19,148 nucleotides of DNA from an uncultured Clostridia bacterium (lineage in GTDB: Bacteria > Bacillota > Clostridia > Oscillospirales > Ruminococcaceae), in the NCBI GenBank assembly GCA_947625455.1, contig CANQOJ010000020.1, positions 1-19,148 of the forward strand. The letters run 5' to 3'. Every line of letters begins with the position of its first letter. Within the stretch, counting starts at the first letter, position 1. Positions 7,438 to 15,837 of the stretch are shown here, one piece after another. Under the pieces are notes generated by a model. The model did not search any database and was not told the origin of the DNA. It was given only the letters and a program-made list of their open reading frames with translations. Made by a program: the position numbers and the translations under genes.

Positions 7438-8475
7438 TTATACGAGAGTAATTCCTTTATCGTCAAGCACAAGGCTGTCGTTTGTGCCTTTGCGCTCATC
7501 ACGCGGAAGAATTATAATATTCGCTGTCATATACGCGGGCTTGAAATCATCAACTATCTTTACAAGCCCTCCGTACTTTTCTTCTGAAATCGGTCCGCAT
7601 GACGCAATAAGGGCAAACTCGTATGGGTTTGTAAAAATCCGCTCTGCGCGAACAGGCAAGTTCTCTGCAAAGCTTGCGTCCTCGGACTGATAATACTCGA
7701 TTATATCCACTTTACAGCCGAGATACAGTCCGCAAATTTCGGAAAGTATCTCCTTTGTGCCGACGCGTCCGAAAATCCTCGGAGCGTTGCTTAAGATATA
7801 TTTAAGCTGACTTTCATTCCACAGACCAGCCGTTTTAATTCCGAAACAGTCCGCTGTCCACCGCAGAAAATCGCCGTCAGAGCTGTCCTGAGAATAATAT
7901 TCGGCACAGCGGTCTATCTGCTCCTCGGTATGCTCAAAAAGGCTCTGGAATATTGCAAGATAACGCTCCAAAAACGAATTGTCCGAGCGGTATATTTCGG
8001 GCAGGTAATTTGTCCACATAAACGGATCAAACGAAAGCCTTATTTTCGTTATTACGGGGAAATTATTGTCGGGGCAAACGCTTTGTATTGAAAAGAACAG
8101 ATACCGCGCTTTTATTTGCGTAAGCAAAAGTTCGCGTGAAAGCGGTGCGGAAAAGCAGAAAAGAGGTTTTAAGGCATGGAGTTTGTCGGTATACGGCGCG
8201 CGGGAACTTAACATTTCCGAAATTTTGCACAGCTTTCCCCCTATCTCTATTTCGGGAGTTTCACAGCTGTAAAAAGTAATCTGCAAAGAGCAGTTTACGG
8301 GCAGTTCAAACTCGGTTTCAATCTTATACCACCGCGTTTCCCTTTCCCCGCTGTCAAAAACCTCCGAGAAATAACAGCTTCCGACTTTCAATGACTCGCC
8401 GCTTGTTATTCCTCCGTAACCTCTTGAAAAATCGCTCTTTTTATTCATGATGAAATAACTCGGTTTTCCCCTCAC
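7438..8475 (-). CDS. Phage tail protein I (P2 gpI/TIGR02242-type) baseplate protein
   Basis: A 345-residue protein. Residues about 155-320 match the tail protein I family. They contain YLPEIYR (157-163), FLERYLAIFQSLFEHTEEQID, GDFLRWTADCFG, a segment ending in FGRVGTKEILSEI, and late in the chain DDFKPAYMTANII, the place where gpI proteins often carry a 'kPA' motif. In tails of this class the protein joins the wedge to the fibres. Residues 1-150 are an extra beta-rich domain not present in P2 gpI, similar to the N-terminal extension seen in eCIS homologues. The start is GTG at 8475 because AAAGGAGG lies 9 bases before it. The internal ATG at residue 10 (8448) has no close site and is the alternative. 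It follows the 645-residue Baseplate_J gene, the same order as XkdT-XkdU in PBSX. Confidence 0.88.
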   Translation of the reverse strand: MRGKPSYFIMNKKSDFSRGYGGITSGESLKVGSCYFSEVFDSGERETRWYKIETEFELPVNCSLQITFYSCETPEIEIGGKLCKISEMLSSRAPYTDKLHALKPLFCFSAPLSRELLLTQIKARYLFFSIQSVCPDNNFPVITKIRLSFDPFMWTNYLPEIYRSDNSFLERYLAIFQSLFEHTEEQIDRCAEYYSQDSSDGDFLRWTADCFGIKTAGLWNESQLKYILSNAPRIFGRVGTKEILSEICGLYLGCKVDIIEYYQSEDASFAENLPVRAERIFTNPYEFALIASCGPISEEKYGGLVKIVDDFKPAYMTANIIILPRDERKGTNDSLVLDDKGITLV

Positions 8476-8484
8476 CTTATACCG

Positions 8485-8492
8485 CCTCCTTT
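8485..8492 (-). promoter_or_regulatory. Ribosome binding site deciding the GTG start of the tail protein I gene
   Basis: The minus strand reads AAAGGAGG here, 9 bases before GTG at 8475. It favours GTG over ATG at 8448, which lacks a comparable site at normal distance. Confidence 0.65.
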
Positions 8493-8507
8493 CCGTTTAA
8501 ATTATGT

Positions 8508-10445
8508 TTAATGCTCTTCGGCAACGGATATTTTGCCTACTTTCGGCAAACACACGTTCTTTAATTTTATATCGCCGCTCGGCAGTCTTTCTCCGTCACT
8601 TGCGGAAACCGACAAGTCAACGCTTCTCACCGCGCTTACCCACGGCAATTCATAGACATAACGCGAAATCTCGTTTACGCTTAATAATCCGCCAAAATTT
8701 ACTCTGTCGCTGTCAAAAAATCCGCGCACCGCATTTTCGGTAAGTTCCTTGCTGTCGGAAGAATACATATCCGTACTTACGCTTATGTAGATATTTACGG
8801 GTGCGTATCGCACCGGCGGAAACTCTACTTTTGTCCCAAGCTGAACGCGAGGGAGTATCCTTTTGCGCAGATTTCGCATAAGCGCGCTGTTCTGCGCGGT
8901 TTTTCCGATAAAATGCTCAAGCGCTATGCATACGCAGTTTTCCTTGGTTTCGCTAGCGTAGGCTTTAACGTGCTTTTTAGGCATTCCGGGCGTTTCCCTT
9001 ACGGCGTTTTCAAAATCAGCGAGCGTTACACAGCACGGCGAAGCGTTTATCTTTGCCCTTACTTCTTCATAACATTCGTCGATCGTCTGACGTTCATGTC
9101 CGCCGTCTGACGGGAGGATATTCACGGCTGAAACGCCGTGTTCGCTTACGGAATTTACCATACCCGCCTTTATATTGCCCGCGCTTTTGAGTGAAATTAC
9201 ACACCCGAACAGATAAATGCACCCGCGCGGAGGCATTCCCTTTTCGCCGTTTCCAAACACTATCTCTCCGCTTTGGCTGTCATATATGTAACAACGGCTG
9301 TATTTATCGGCGCTGTCGAAATCGCGTACAAGTTCCCACCTGTAAAATACGCCGTTTTCAGATACATATATCTGCGGAGAATTTTCGAGCATATCTTCAA
9401 TCTCCGTCTTTATCCGAAAATCGCATATTCCGCGCGCTTCTCCGAGAAAACACCGCTCTTCAAATCCTCTGTCGCTTATAACGACAGCTTCAAAGCTTTC
9501 GGCTTTGCTGTTCACGGTGATATACTTTCCGTCAGCCTTAAAGTTTTCGAGAAGTATCCGTTTTTCGCCCTCAACCGCAAACAGGAAATTCGGAGTGATG
9601 TTTGTTCTTATCTTCCCGCCCGCGACATTGTTAAAGCGCACTATCCTTGACAGAGTTTTTCTTTGATATGCGGGAACGGCATTTATAACCGCAGAGGTTA
9701 TAACGGGCATAGCCGCAAACTCTCCGTTTTCCACAGCAAAATGTATCTCGCCCGAACGTTCCGAACTTGTGCGCAAAAGGATAACTCCGCTTTTTGTAAA
9801 TCCCATTGTTTCATCAAGCAGTATTTCCGCGGGCTTACCGCCGACATATGCGCCGACAGATACAATGCAGTCGTCTTTTGAGGTTATCTCAGTACAAGGT
9901 TCGCTTAAGCGCACCGCAAAGTATATTCCGAAAACCGAATTTGACGGAACGGGATTTTTAAGGCTTATGCGGAATTTAGTATACGGAAGAACTCTGCCAA
10001 ACGGGTAAACAAGCGTGTTTGTAAAGCTGGTTGAAAGTATGTCGTCCTTGTTTGCCACAAAGTCAGCACCGCTTCCAAGAGAGAGGATAGCGTTGTCATC
10101 CGCCGAGCAGCCGTATTCGGTTTCAAACGGTATATCGTCGGCATAGAATACGCTCCCCCTCGGCGCAAATCCTCCTCCGCTAAGTTTAAGATAGGTTTTC
10201 GCAGGTGCAGAACATTTCGGGGGATTGCCCAAAAGCTTCAAATACCGCAGAAAATGCTGTTCGTTTATGGAATTAAGGTGATAGCGCTGTACCTCGGAAA
10301 GCCATGACATAAGTTCAAGCACGGTTATTCCGGGATCGGATGTGTTGTGATTTGTCCATTCGGGGCAGAGTTTTACCGCCTCGTCTCTTGCGCTTTTGAA
10401 TATGTCCTCAAAACTGTCACGGCTAAGGTCCTCTGATTGCAGCAT
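8508..10445 (-). CDS. Baseplate J-like protein, putative baseplate assembly protein (second copy)
   Basis: A 645-residue protein with the plan of TIGR02243-type baseplate assembly proteins. The N-terminal helical region has CPEWTNHNTSDPGITVLELM, which carries the typical 'PeWtd.n.sDPGitLlel' motif. It continues LSEVQRYHLNSINEQHFLRY and a beta region beginning APAKTYLKLSGG. The Baseplate_J core is near residues 420-520, with AGNIKAGMVNSV, then SDGGHERQTIDECYEEVRA and VTLADFENAVRETPG. A C-terminal gp6/gp47-like part follows, with PPVRYAPVNIYISVSTD. Members form the wedge ring that changes state on firing. The gene starts at ATG 10445 after AAAGGGGTGAG, 37 bases past the stop of the larger J protein. 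It is much shorter than its neighbour, consistent with the Afp11/Afp12-like pair of unequal wedge proteins. Several Cys residues (SPCC, NCVC) fit assembly in a reducing cytoplasm. Confidence 0.88.
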   Translation of the reverse strand: MLQSEDLSRDSFEDIFKSARDEAVKLCPEWTNHNTSDPGITVLELMSWLSEVQRYHLNSINEQHFLRYLKLLGNPPKCSAPAKTYLKLSGGGFAPRGSVFYADDIPFETEYGCSADDNAILSLGSGADFVANKDDILSTSFTNTLVYPFGRVLPYTKFRISLKNPVPSNSVFGIYFAVRLSEPCTEITSKDDCIVSVGAYVGGKPAEILLDETMGFTKSGVILLRTSSERSGEIHFAVENGEFAAMPVITSAVINAVPAYQRKTLSRIVRFNNVAGGKIRTNITPNFLFAVEGEKRILLENFKADGKYITVNSKAESFEAVVISDRGFEERCFLGEARGICDFRIKTEIEDMLENSPQIYVSENGVFYRWELVRDFDSADKYSRCYIYDSQSGEIVFGNGEKGMPPRGCIYLFGCVISLKSAGNIKAGMVNSVSEHGVSAVNILPSDGGHERQTIDECYEEVRAKINASPCCVTLADFENAVRETPGMPKKHVKAYASETKENCVCIALEHFIGKTAQNSALMRNLRKRILPRVQLGTKVEFPPVRYAPVNIYISVSTDMYSSDSKELTENAVRGFFDSDRVNFGGLLSVNEISRYVYELPWVSAVRSVDLSVSASDGERLPSGDIKLKNVCLPKVGKISVAEEH

Positions 10446-10482
10446 TTTCTCACCCCTTTTTATAAATACTCTGAATTAGGCT

Positions 10483-13404
10483 TTAAATGATTTTTACGGT
10501 TATTTCGGCATTTCCCGCGGCAGCTATTGCCATTCCCGTTTTCTTAAGTTGTTCAAGTTCTGTTATGTTCAGCGCTTCGCCGTTTTCATCAGTCATAACA
10601 ATCTCGAAATCTTCAAGTTTTTCAACTTCGGGCGTTCCCATGAGATAGCCGTATATCATGGACTTGTCGGGCAGTTGCCCTATCTCCCAGCCCTTTTTGT
10701 CGATATTTCCGTGTTCAATGTCAAAATACTCGGCAAACCGCTCGTACAGCCACTCTCTTACACGGCTTACAAGGTCGGGACTTTTGACTGACGCAGTAAC
10801 GGATATTGAACAGGTAACGGTATACGGCTTTACGATATTCGGTTTTCCTCCGCGCATAAACGGACTGCACATACTGCCGAGCGCTTTTTCAAGCCTTGCG
10901 CTTTTTTCCGAAAAACACTCCTCGTCCTTAAACAGCACCGCCACAGTCACCGTGCCGGGGAGAATTTCACCTCTCGCGCCGCGCCCGCCGAATGTCTTTA
11001 CCTTTACAACACTTCTGTCGATAGCTTTCACTGCGTCGCTGAAATCGCTCTCGGAGCGCACTCTTGACCGTAATCTTAGTTCAGACGCGGAGCGCTCCAA
11101 AGCTGAACTCAGCGTTTCCTTGCCCGCACCGCCCGTCATTCTCAAAGGATTGTAAATTCTGGAGATAAGTCCTGCGTTTTTGTTGGGAGTGAAGTCGGTG
11201 TTTTCTTCAAGATTTCCTTTCTCGCCGCTGCAGGTGCTGTATCTTACCAGAACATTTATCCCGTCGGATTTCGGGGGCATATTGCCGTAAGCTCCGAATA
11301 TCACGCAGGATTCGTCTCTGTCAAGCGTATAAGTCCTCTGCTTTGCGCCCCCGCTGTATTCGCTCCACGGCACAAAAAGCCTCACGAGATTTCCGTTTTC
11401 GCCGTAAACAGGCTCTGCTTCGCCGTTTTTAACCATTAAATCAGCTTCTGTCGGAGAAACTGCCGAAAGTTCGTCCGTCAAAACCTCCGCCTTATAAACT
11501 CCGCTCTGCGTAAGACGGCAGATGTTTTCCGCGTCTGTAACGCTGAAAAGTTCCTCTGCGCGTATCTCAATGTTGTCGGCTTTCGCGCAGTTTAAGTAAA
11601 CCGTAATTTTCGCACAGTCGGGGCAGAATTTCGGGTTTTCGTATCTTATCCTTATCCAGTAGCCTTTATGACCGTACATCTCGCGGTAAACAAAACCGCT
11701 GTTTGACCTTAATGTCAAAAGCCCCGTTTCGGACAATCCTCCTGTTTCATCACGGCAGTCGAGAGTTTTCCAGCCGTTTTTCGACAGGTATTCCCACACA
11801 TATTTTTTATCCGATTTGTTTTTTCCCTCAATGTCGAAAAGTATACCTATGCCGTTTTTGTCAAGCGGAGATGAAAACGCAAATTCAAGGCACTTGCCCT
11901 CGTCGGGAAGCTGTTTTGCCGCCTGCACCGAGCCGTTTTTCAGCCTGTGTCCGCAAATGTCAAGGCAGTTTTCCGTGAACAGAATATCACTTTCGGGCAA
12001 TTCGCCGTAGCTGTATGAAAATGTCGGCAAAAACAACTGGGGTATAATATAATCGCCGTACTGCTTCAGAAAATTTTCTACATATTCAACGCGCGCGCGT
12101 ATTGCATAGCAAAGTCCCGACGGCAGAAAAACCGAGGATATGTCGTTAGGACAAGTAAAACTTATCCTCACGGTCGCGCCGTCATTTTTGCCGTCAAAAA
12201 CATCTCCGAACTTATCATCGGGAAACAATCTCATCCATCCCGCGCCGCCGAAATATTCCCAAACAACGTTTTTAACAAACACATCATACTTCTTCGGCTT
12301 TTTAAAGTCGGACTTTTTCATCACATATTTCCAGTCAATATCCTCGTCAACTTCGTTTATGGGAATACGCGAATAGTGATTTTTAAATTCAAGCGTTACC
12401 GTACTGCCTTTTCTGCAAAGAACGCTGCTGCAGGCAAAGTACACCGAACTGTAAGGCGTGAGCGTTTTCCCGAACGGGAACAACGCCGTTGAACTGAACT
12501 GCGAGAAATCGTCGAATATTCCGTCGGGTTCAATTCCCGCCGCCGAGGTGCCTATGCGCACTTCTTCAATGTAAACGCCTGACGCGTCATTCAGCGACGT
12601 TTCGCCCTCAAACGGGATTTTGAACCACTGTCCCGTCTGTCCGAAAAGCTCGGTTTGGGCAGGCGGGCGCTTTAAATCATACCGAAAGACAAAACCGCCG
12701 TTTTTAATTACTATCTTTTCCGCTCTTGCAAAGCCGTCCTCGGTGCTGTAAAAAATGCCCGAACGCAGAACGGCGTTCTCGAAATTCCCCGCGGATATAT
12801 CGTCCGCATGGTCAAGTTTAAACTCCATGCGCACTTTCGTATCGTCAGCGTTCTTCTCGAAATAATCGTATTTTATGTACAGCGCGTGCTTTTGCAGATT
12901 GTCGTCAATTCGGCAGTGAGTATTAAAAACAGGCGTTTCGCTATTGTCAGAATAATGCGAGTAAAGGCTGTGAATGCTGTCCTTTTCGGGATCAGTGCAG
13001 ACAACTCCGTTTACAGAAGAGTTGACGGCGTACAAATCGTCCGCAAGCGTAAACACAACGTCAGATGTTCCCGACGCTGTAAACGTACTGCCCGCGCTTA
13101 CGCTGTCGCCCGCAACGTTGGATTCGTTTCCCGAAACCTCAAAGCACAAATACCCGTAAGCAGGCTGAAAACAAAGCTTTGACGCTCCAAGCCTGCTGAA
13201 AAACTCGATAAGGTTTTTTTCGGGCGTGCGGTTGAGTTTATTTGCGGTGTCCTCCGCGAGTTTTGCGTATGCCATTGCCGCGGCAGAACCCATTCCGGGC
13301 TTGACGGTGCTGAAATTCCATTCGGGCGTAAACGACCGCGCCATATCCGCTATCTGCTCCAGAATTTCATCACGAGTTCTCTTATCTATTTTAGGAATAT
13401 CCAA
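10483..13404 (-). CDS. Large baseplate J-like wedge protein (Afp11/gp6-like)
   Basis: 973 residues from TTG at 13404, or 979 from GTG at 13422. The N-terminal helical region includes FTPEWNFSTVKPGMGSAAAM and NRTPEKNLIEFFSRLGA, the counterpart of the same region in the next gene. A beta domain follows. A module of the form 'vWEYf..gGW..L ... GyWIRaR' occurs twice, near residues 381-444 and 535-590 (TTG numbering), so the larger size comes partly from internal duplication. The Baseplate_J core starts about residue 735, with CSGEKGNLEENTDFTP, MTGGAGKETLSSALERSA (near 756) and RSESDFSDAVKAID. It is followed by the C-terminal gp6-like domain with KPYTVTCSISVTAS. TTG 13404 is preferred because GGGGGTG at 13410-13416 is correctly spaced for it, and because the GTG at 13422 falls inside the palindromic element. 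Role: main wedge subunit of the baseplate, beside gp25 and tail protein I. Confidence 0.88.
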   Translation of the reverse strand: MDIPKIDKRTRDEILEQIADMARSFTPEWNFSTVKPGMGSAAAMAYAKLAEDTANKLNRTPEKNLIEFFSRLGASKLCFQPAYGYLCFEVSGNESNVAGDSVSAGSTFTASGTSDVVFTLADDLYAVNSSVNGVVCTDPEKDSIHSLYSHYSDNSETPVFNTHCRIDDNLQKHALYIKYDYFEKNADDTKVRMEFKLDHADDISAGNFENAVLRSGIFYSTEDGFARAEKIVIKNGGFVFRYDLKRPPAQTELFGQTGQWFKIPFEGETSLNDASGVYIEEVRIGTSAAGIEPDGIFDDFSQFSSTALFPFGKTLTPYSSVYFACSSVLCRKGSTVTLEFKNHYSRIPINEVDEDIDWKYVMKKSDFKKPKKYDVFVKNVVWEYFGGAGWMRLFPDDKFGDVFDGKNDGATVRISFTCPNDISSVFLPSGLCYAIRARVEYVENFLKQYGDYIIPQLFLPTFSYSYGELPESDILFTENCLDICGHRLKNGSVQAAKQLPDEGKCLEFAFSSPLDKNGIGILFDIEGKNKSDKKYVWEYLSKNGWKTLDCRDETGGLSETGLLTLRSNSGFVYREMYGHKGYWIRIRYENPKFCPDCAKITVYLNCAKADNIEIRAEELFSVTDAENICRLTQSGVYKAEVLTDELSAVSPTEADLMVKNGEAEPVYGENGNLVRLFVPWSEYSGGAKQRTYTLDRDESCVIFGAYGNMPPKSDGINVLVRYSTCSGEKGNLEENTDFTPNKNAGLISRIYNPLRMTGGAGKETLSSALERSASELRLRSRVRSESDFSDAVKAIDRSVVKVKTFGGRGARGEILPGTVTVAVLFKDEECFSEKSARLEKALGSMCSPFMRGGKPNIVKPYTVTCSISVTASVKSPDLVSRVREWLYERFAEYFDIEHGNIDKKGWEIGQLPDKSMIYGYLMGTPEVEKLEDFEIVMTDENGEALNITELEQLKKTGMAIAAAGNAEITVKII

Positions 13405-13409
13405 CACTT

Positions 13410-13416
13410 CACCCCC
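13410..13416 (-). promoter_or_regulatory. Ribosome binding site favouring TTG 13404 as start of the large J protein
   Basis: The minus strand reads GGGGGTG here, followed by AAGTG and TTG at 13404. GTG at 13407 is too close, and GTG at 13422 lies upstream of the site. The palindrome ends 6 bases before the site, so a folded transcript would sit directly next to it. Confidence 0.5.
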
Positions 13417-13421
13417 AAACA

Positions 13422-13530
13422 CTCAGACTGCCGATAAAGCCCCATCTGCGTCGTCAGCAATATTGCAACAGCCACAAAGGCTAGTTGCAATATTGCTTCC
13501 TAGCATCTGAGGCTTTCTCGACAGTCTGAG
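13422..13530. repeat. Nested imperfect palindrome of about 109 bp (MITE-like or structured RNA)
   Basis: Three pairs of arms nest around a centre near 13476: CTCAGACTG (13422-13430) with CAGTCTGAG (13522-13530); AAAGCC (13436-13441) with GGCTTT (13511-13516); and AGCAATATTGCAAC (13456-13469) with GTTGCAATATTGCT (13484-13497). A GCC/GGC pair closes the loop. The outer two pairs share exactly the same centre, and the stretches between them also pair in part. It fills the only large gap of the cluster, between the gp25-like gene and the large J gene. There is no T run on the transcribed strand, so it is not an ordinary terminator. A non-autonomous mobile repeat or an RNA that tunes downstream expression are the two readings. 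Confidence 0.75.
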
Positions 13531-13555
13531 ACTTTACTCTTTATTAAGTTTGAAT

Positions 13556-13951
13556 TTAAGCGCCGCCGTTCAAGTAAAACGGATAAACGAGATTATACGC
13601 GCTGTTTGTGCTTTTTATGACATATGAAACGTCAACATACAAAACTGCGCCGTCCGCATGACATTTCACGTCTATATCGGTAATTCTCGGTTCCCATGCG
13701 CCGAGCGAGTTTTGAACATCGCGCTCTATTTCCGACAACACCGTGTAGCTCATCTGCGAGAATGCGTAGTTTTTCAGTCCGCAGCCAAATTCGGGGCGCA
13801 TAACCCTTTCTCCTCTTGAAGTACCTAAAATAACGCGGATACTCTGCGCTATGCTTTCCTCGTTTGAAACGTCCTCAAACGTTCCGCTCACACGGTTTAC
13901 TTCTACGGGAAACTGCCAGCCTTTTCCCAGAAATTCGTTATTCTGACGCAT
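13556..13951 (-). CDS. gp25-like baseplate wedge protein (Afp9/GPW-gp25 family)
   Basis: A 131-residue protein, the usual size for the family. The signature block GTSRGERVMRPEFGCGL lies at residues 43-59. It corresponds to the conserved '.t..GER.mrPeFG.gL' stretch of the GPW/gp25 family, and it is preceded by EESIAQSIRVIL. The C-terminal part, EPRITDIDV followed by LYVDVSYVI, is the usual strand pair. The name 'lysozyme' sometimes used for the family does not apply; it is structural and joins the wedge to the sheath. ATG at 13951 follows GAGGTGAG and comes 9 bases after the spike gene's stop. Confidence 0.93.
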   Translation of the reverse strand: MRQNNEFLGKGWQFPVEVNRVSGTFEDVSNEESIAQSIRVILGTSRGERVMRPEFGCGLKNYAFSQMSYTVLSEIERDVQNSLGAWEPRITDIDVKCHADGAVLYVDVSYVIKSTNSAYNLVYPFYLNGGA

Positions 13952-13960
13952 TGTCTCACC

Positions 13961-14734
13961 TCAGTTCAGTTTAAGCATTGAACCCTTTACCGCCGCCATT
14001 CCCGACGCCTGAAGATTAAGGTTTCCCGACGCCTTTACCTCTACGCTCGCACCGTCTACTTTCGTCTGCTTTCCCTTAAGATTAAGCACGTCACATTCGA
14101 GCGTACATTCCTTAGCCTTAATTGTCACGCCGCTTGAATCCGCTTTTATGCACTCCGCGCTGTCGCCTATTTTCAGCTTGAACTCCTTTGCGGCTTTCAG
14201 CGTCACGGCTTGATTTTTATTGTCAAGTTCAACTTCGTTGCTGCCGTCCGACATGATAAGTTTTTCATTCACGTCGTCAAACGTTATCTTCATCTTCTTC
14301 GCTGACATTATTTCAAGGCATTGTTTGTCGTCGCTTTCGTCAAACTTTATCATATGCCCTTTAGACGTACAGAACACCTTTACGGAATTTTGCTGGTTTG
14401 CGGTTTCTTTGGGAGGCTCGGTTGTTCCTTTGCCTGTTTTATTCCAGACAGAGCCTATAACCACGGGCGTTACGGAATTGTCGTCTATATAGCCTACTAT
14501 CACGGTACTCCCCACTTCGGGCAGAAGATATAATCCGCAGTTGTTTGCGGCATACGGCACAGCAACGGGCATCCAGTCGCTCTCGCTTTCCTTTCCGCCC
14601 TCAACAAGGATATTCACCTTGACCATTCCGGGGTGCGCGGCGTCCCAGTTATCCTTTACTATCCCAAGCGCAATACTCGCGGGATTGTTTGTGTCCTCGG
14701 TTTTTCCGCCGTGTACGCTTTCTCCTATGCTCAT
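13961..14734 (-). CDS. gp5-like spike protein: OB-fold plus beta-helix (C-terminal half of an Afp8/VgrG-type spike)
   Basis: A 257-residue protein. Residues 20-98 form the gp5/VgrG OB-fold: ASIALGIVKDNWDAAHPGMVKV, with WMPVAVPYA, LPEVGSTVIVGYIDD (71-85) and PVVIGSVWN (90-98) as hallmarks. Residues about 115-257 are a run of short beta repeats (VTLKAAKEFKLKIG, VTIKAKECTLEC, VEVKASGNLNLQASG) expected to make the trimeric triangular beta-helix. It lacks the gp27-like hub part, which is encoded by the gene before it, and it has no lysozyme domain. ATG at 14734 follows GAGGCGG. The DUF4280 tip protein at 1512-1898 should sit on its end. Confidence 0.92.
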   Translation of the reverse strand: MSIGESVHGGKTEDTNNPASIALGIVKDNWDAAHPGMVKVNILVEGGKESESDWMPVAVPYAANNCGLYLLPEVGSTVIVGYIDDNSVTPVVIGSVWNKTGKGTTEPPKETANQQNSVKVFCTSKGHMIKFDESDDKQCLEIMSAKKMKITFDDVNEKLIMSDGSNEVELDNKNQAVTLKAAKEFKLKIGDSAECIKADSSGVTIKAKECTLECDVLNLKGKQTKVDGASVEVKASGNLNLQASGMAAVKGSMLKLN

Positions 14735-14746
14735 CTTATCACCGCC

Positions 14747-15835
14747 TCAGCTCCAGCCCTTTGTGGTAAATGACACGGTATAACCCGAAGAATTAAGGGT
14801 GTGAGTTGCCGTGTCAACATAGTAAGTTTTGTTGTCCCACTGGGGATCAACGTCCTGATAGCTTATCCCTACTCCGGGTAGTATATCGGGAATACCGATA
14901 CAAGTCGCTCTGCTTACTCTGACATTCTGCACAGCGTCGTCCGCAAGTCTGTCGGCATATGCTTTGCAGTCCGCGACATTATCAAACGGCGCTTGCTTCG
15001 ATATTTCCGTTGGGTTATTCATGGCGCTTGAATACTGAACGCCCGTTGTCGTTGAACTCTCGGCAAATATGTTCTTAAGCTTATCGCCCGTAACTACCGC
15101 CTTTACCTTTAAATACCCCGACTCCACCGCAAGTCCTAAAAGTCCTGTCGAGGGACTCAACTCTGTAAGTTTTCCGAATTTGGTCTTGTAGTTTACGATA
15201 TAAGCGTAGCCGTTTTTCATAATCATATCGCGGTCGCAGTATTTGCACAGCACATCTTTTATATAAGTATAGTCGTTTGAATTTTGCTTTAACATTCCGT
15301 GCTTTTTCATTGTCGTGTCAATGTTTGTGGGAAGCAAAGGGCAGGCTTCCGCGTATTTCTTCATGATTTCGGTTATCGTCGCAATATACGTCTGGTCGTT
15401 ATCCCATGTACATTCCGTTGTACCGCTTTCCATCATCAGCTTAACTCCGTCAAATGCCGTAACCGTCATTTTCGGCACGTCCGAAAACTCGTAAGAAACC
15501 GAATCCACATATCCCGCAAACACACAACTCACAGCCGATCCATATCCAAGACTTATCGTTATTCTCGTGCCGATAGAAACATTTCTGTTGAACTTGCGGT
15601 TTTTGAAATCATAACAGTTCATCACATTAAACGAAGCGCTTGAAGCGGAGTCTTTATTGAGCGTAATCGAAACACCGTCCGTCAGAAGCCCGCTTTTTCC
15701 CGACTTCGCAAGCGGAGAAACAAGAAGCGATACAATGCTGTTTCCCATTTGAATATTCACAACGGGCGCTTTAAATCCGCTGTACTTTGCGGAAATGGCA
15801 TTAAATCCGAGATACCCGACATTCGGAATACCCAT
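14747..15835 (-). CDS. gp27-like hub protein (late control D/XkdQ-type, N-terminal half of an Afp8/VgrG-type spike)
   Basis: A 362-residue protein with the plan of gpD/gp27-like hubs. A beta-barrel region holds TDGVSITLNKDSASSASF, IGTRITISLGYG and VFAGYVDSVSYEFSD. A helical LysM-like insert follows, with TITEIMKKYAE and DYTYIKDVLCKYCDRDMI. A second barrel ends in GIPDILPGVGISY and YYVDTATHTLNSSGYTVSF. The trimeric hub links tube to spike. ATG at 15835 has GGGGAGA before it and lies only 2 bases after the LysM gene's stop, so the two are tightly coupled. The next gene (14734) supplies the OB-fold and needle, so hub and needle are separate chains, as in Myoviridae such as P2 or PBSX, not fused as in VgrG. 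Confidence 0.9.
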   Translation of the reverse strand: MGIPNVGYLGFNAISAKYSGFKAPVVNIQMGNSIVSLLVSPLAKSGKSGLLTDGVSITLNKDSASSASFNVMNCYDFKNRKFNRNVSIGTRITISLGYGSAVSCVFAGYVDSVSYEFSDVPKMTVTAFDGVKLMMESGTTECTWDNDQTYIATITEIMKKYAEACPLLPTNIDTTMKKHGMLKQNSNDYTYIKDVLCKYCDRDMIMKNGYAYIVNYKTKFGKLTELSPSTGLLGLAVESGYLKVKAVVTGDKLKNIFAESSTTTGVQYSSAMNNPTEISKQAPFDNVADCKAYADRLADDAVQNVRVSRATCIGIPDILPGVGISYQDVDPQWDNKTYYVDTATHTLNSSGYTVSFTTKGWS

Positions 15836-15837
15836 TT

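Noticed and set aside
10658..11155. Plus-strand open frame of 165 residues
   Set aside because: It lies fully inside the large J gene on the other strand, in its most conserved region, with Ser/Leu-rich shadow composition.
13422..13530. Rho-independent terminator between the gp25 and large J genes
   Set aside because: The stems are long and AT-rich in the inner part, and no T run follows the hairpin on the transcribed strand. Genes of the same function continue on both sides.
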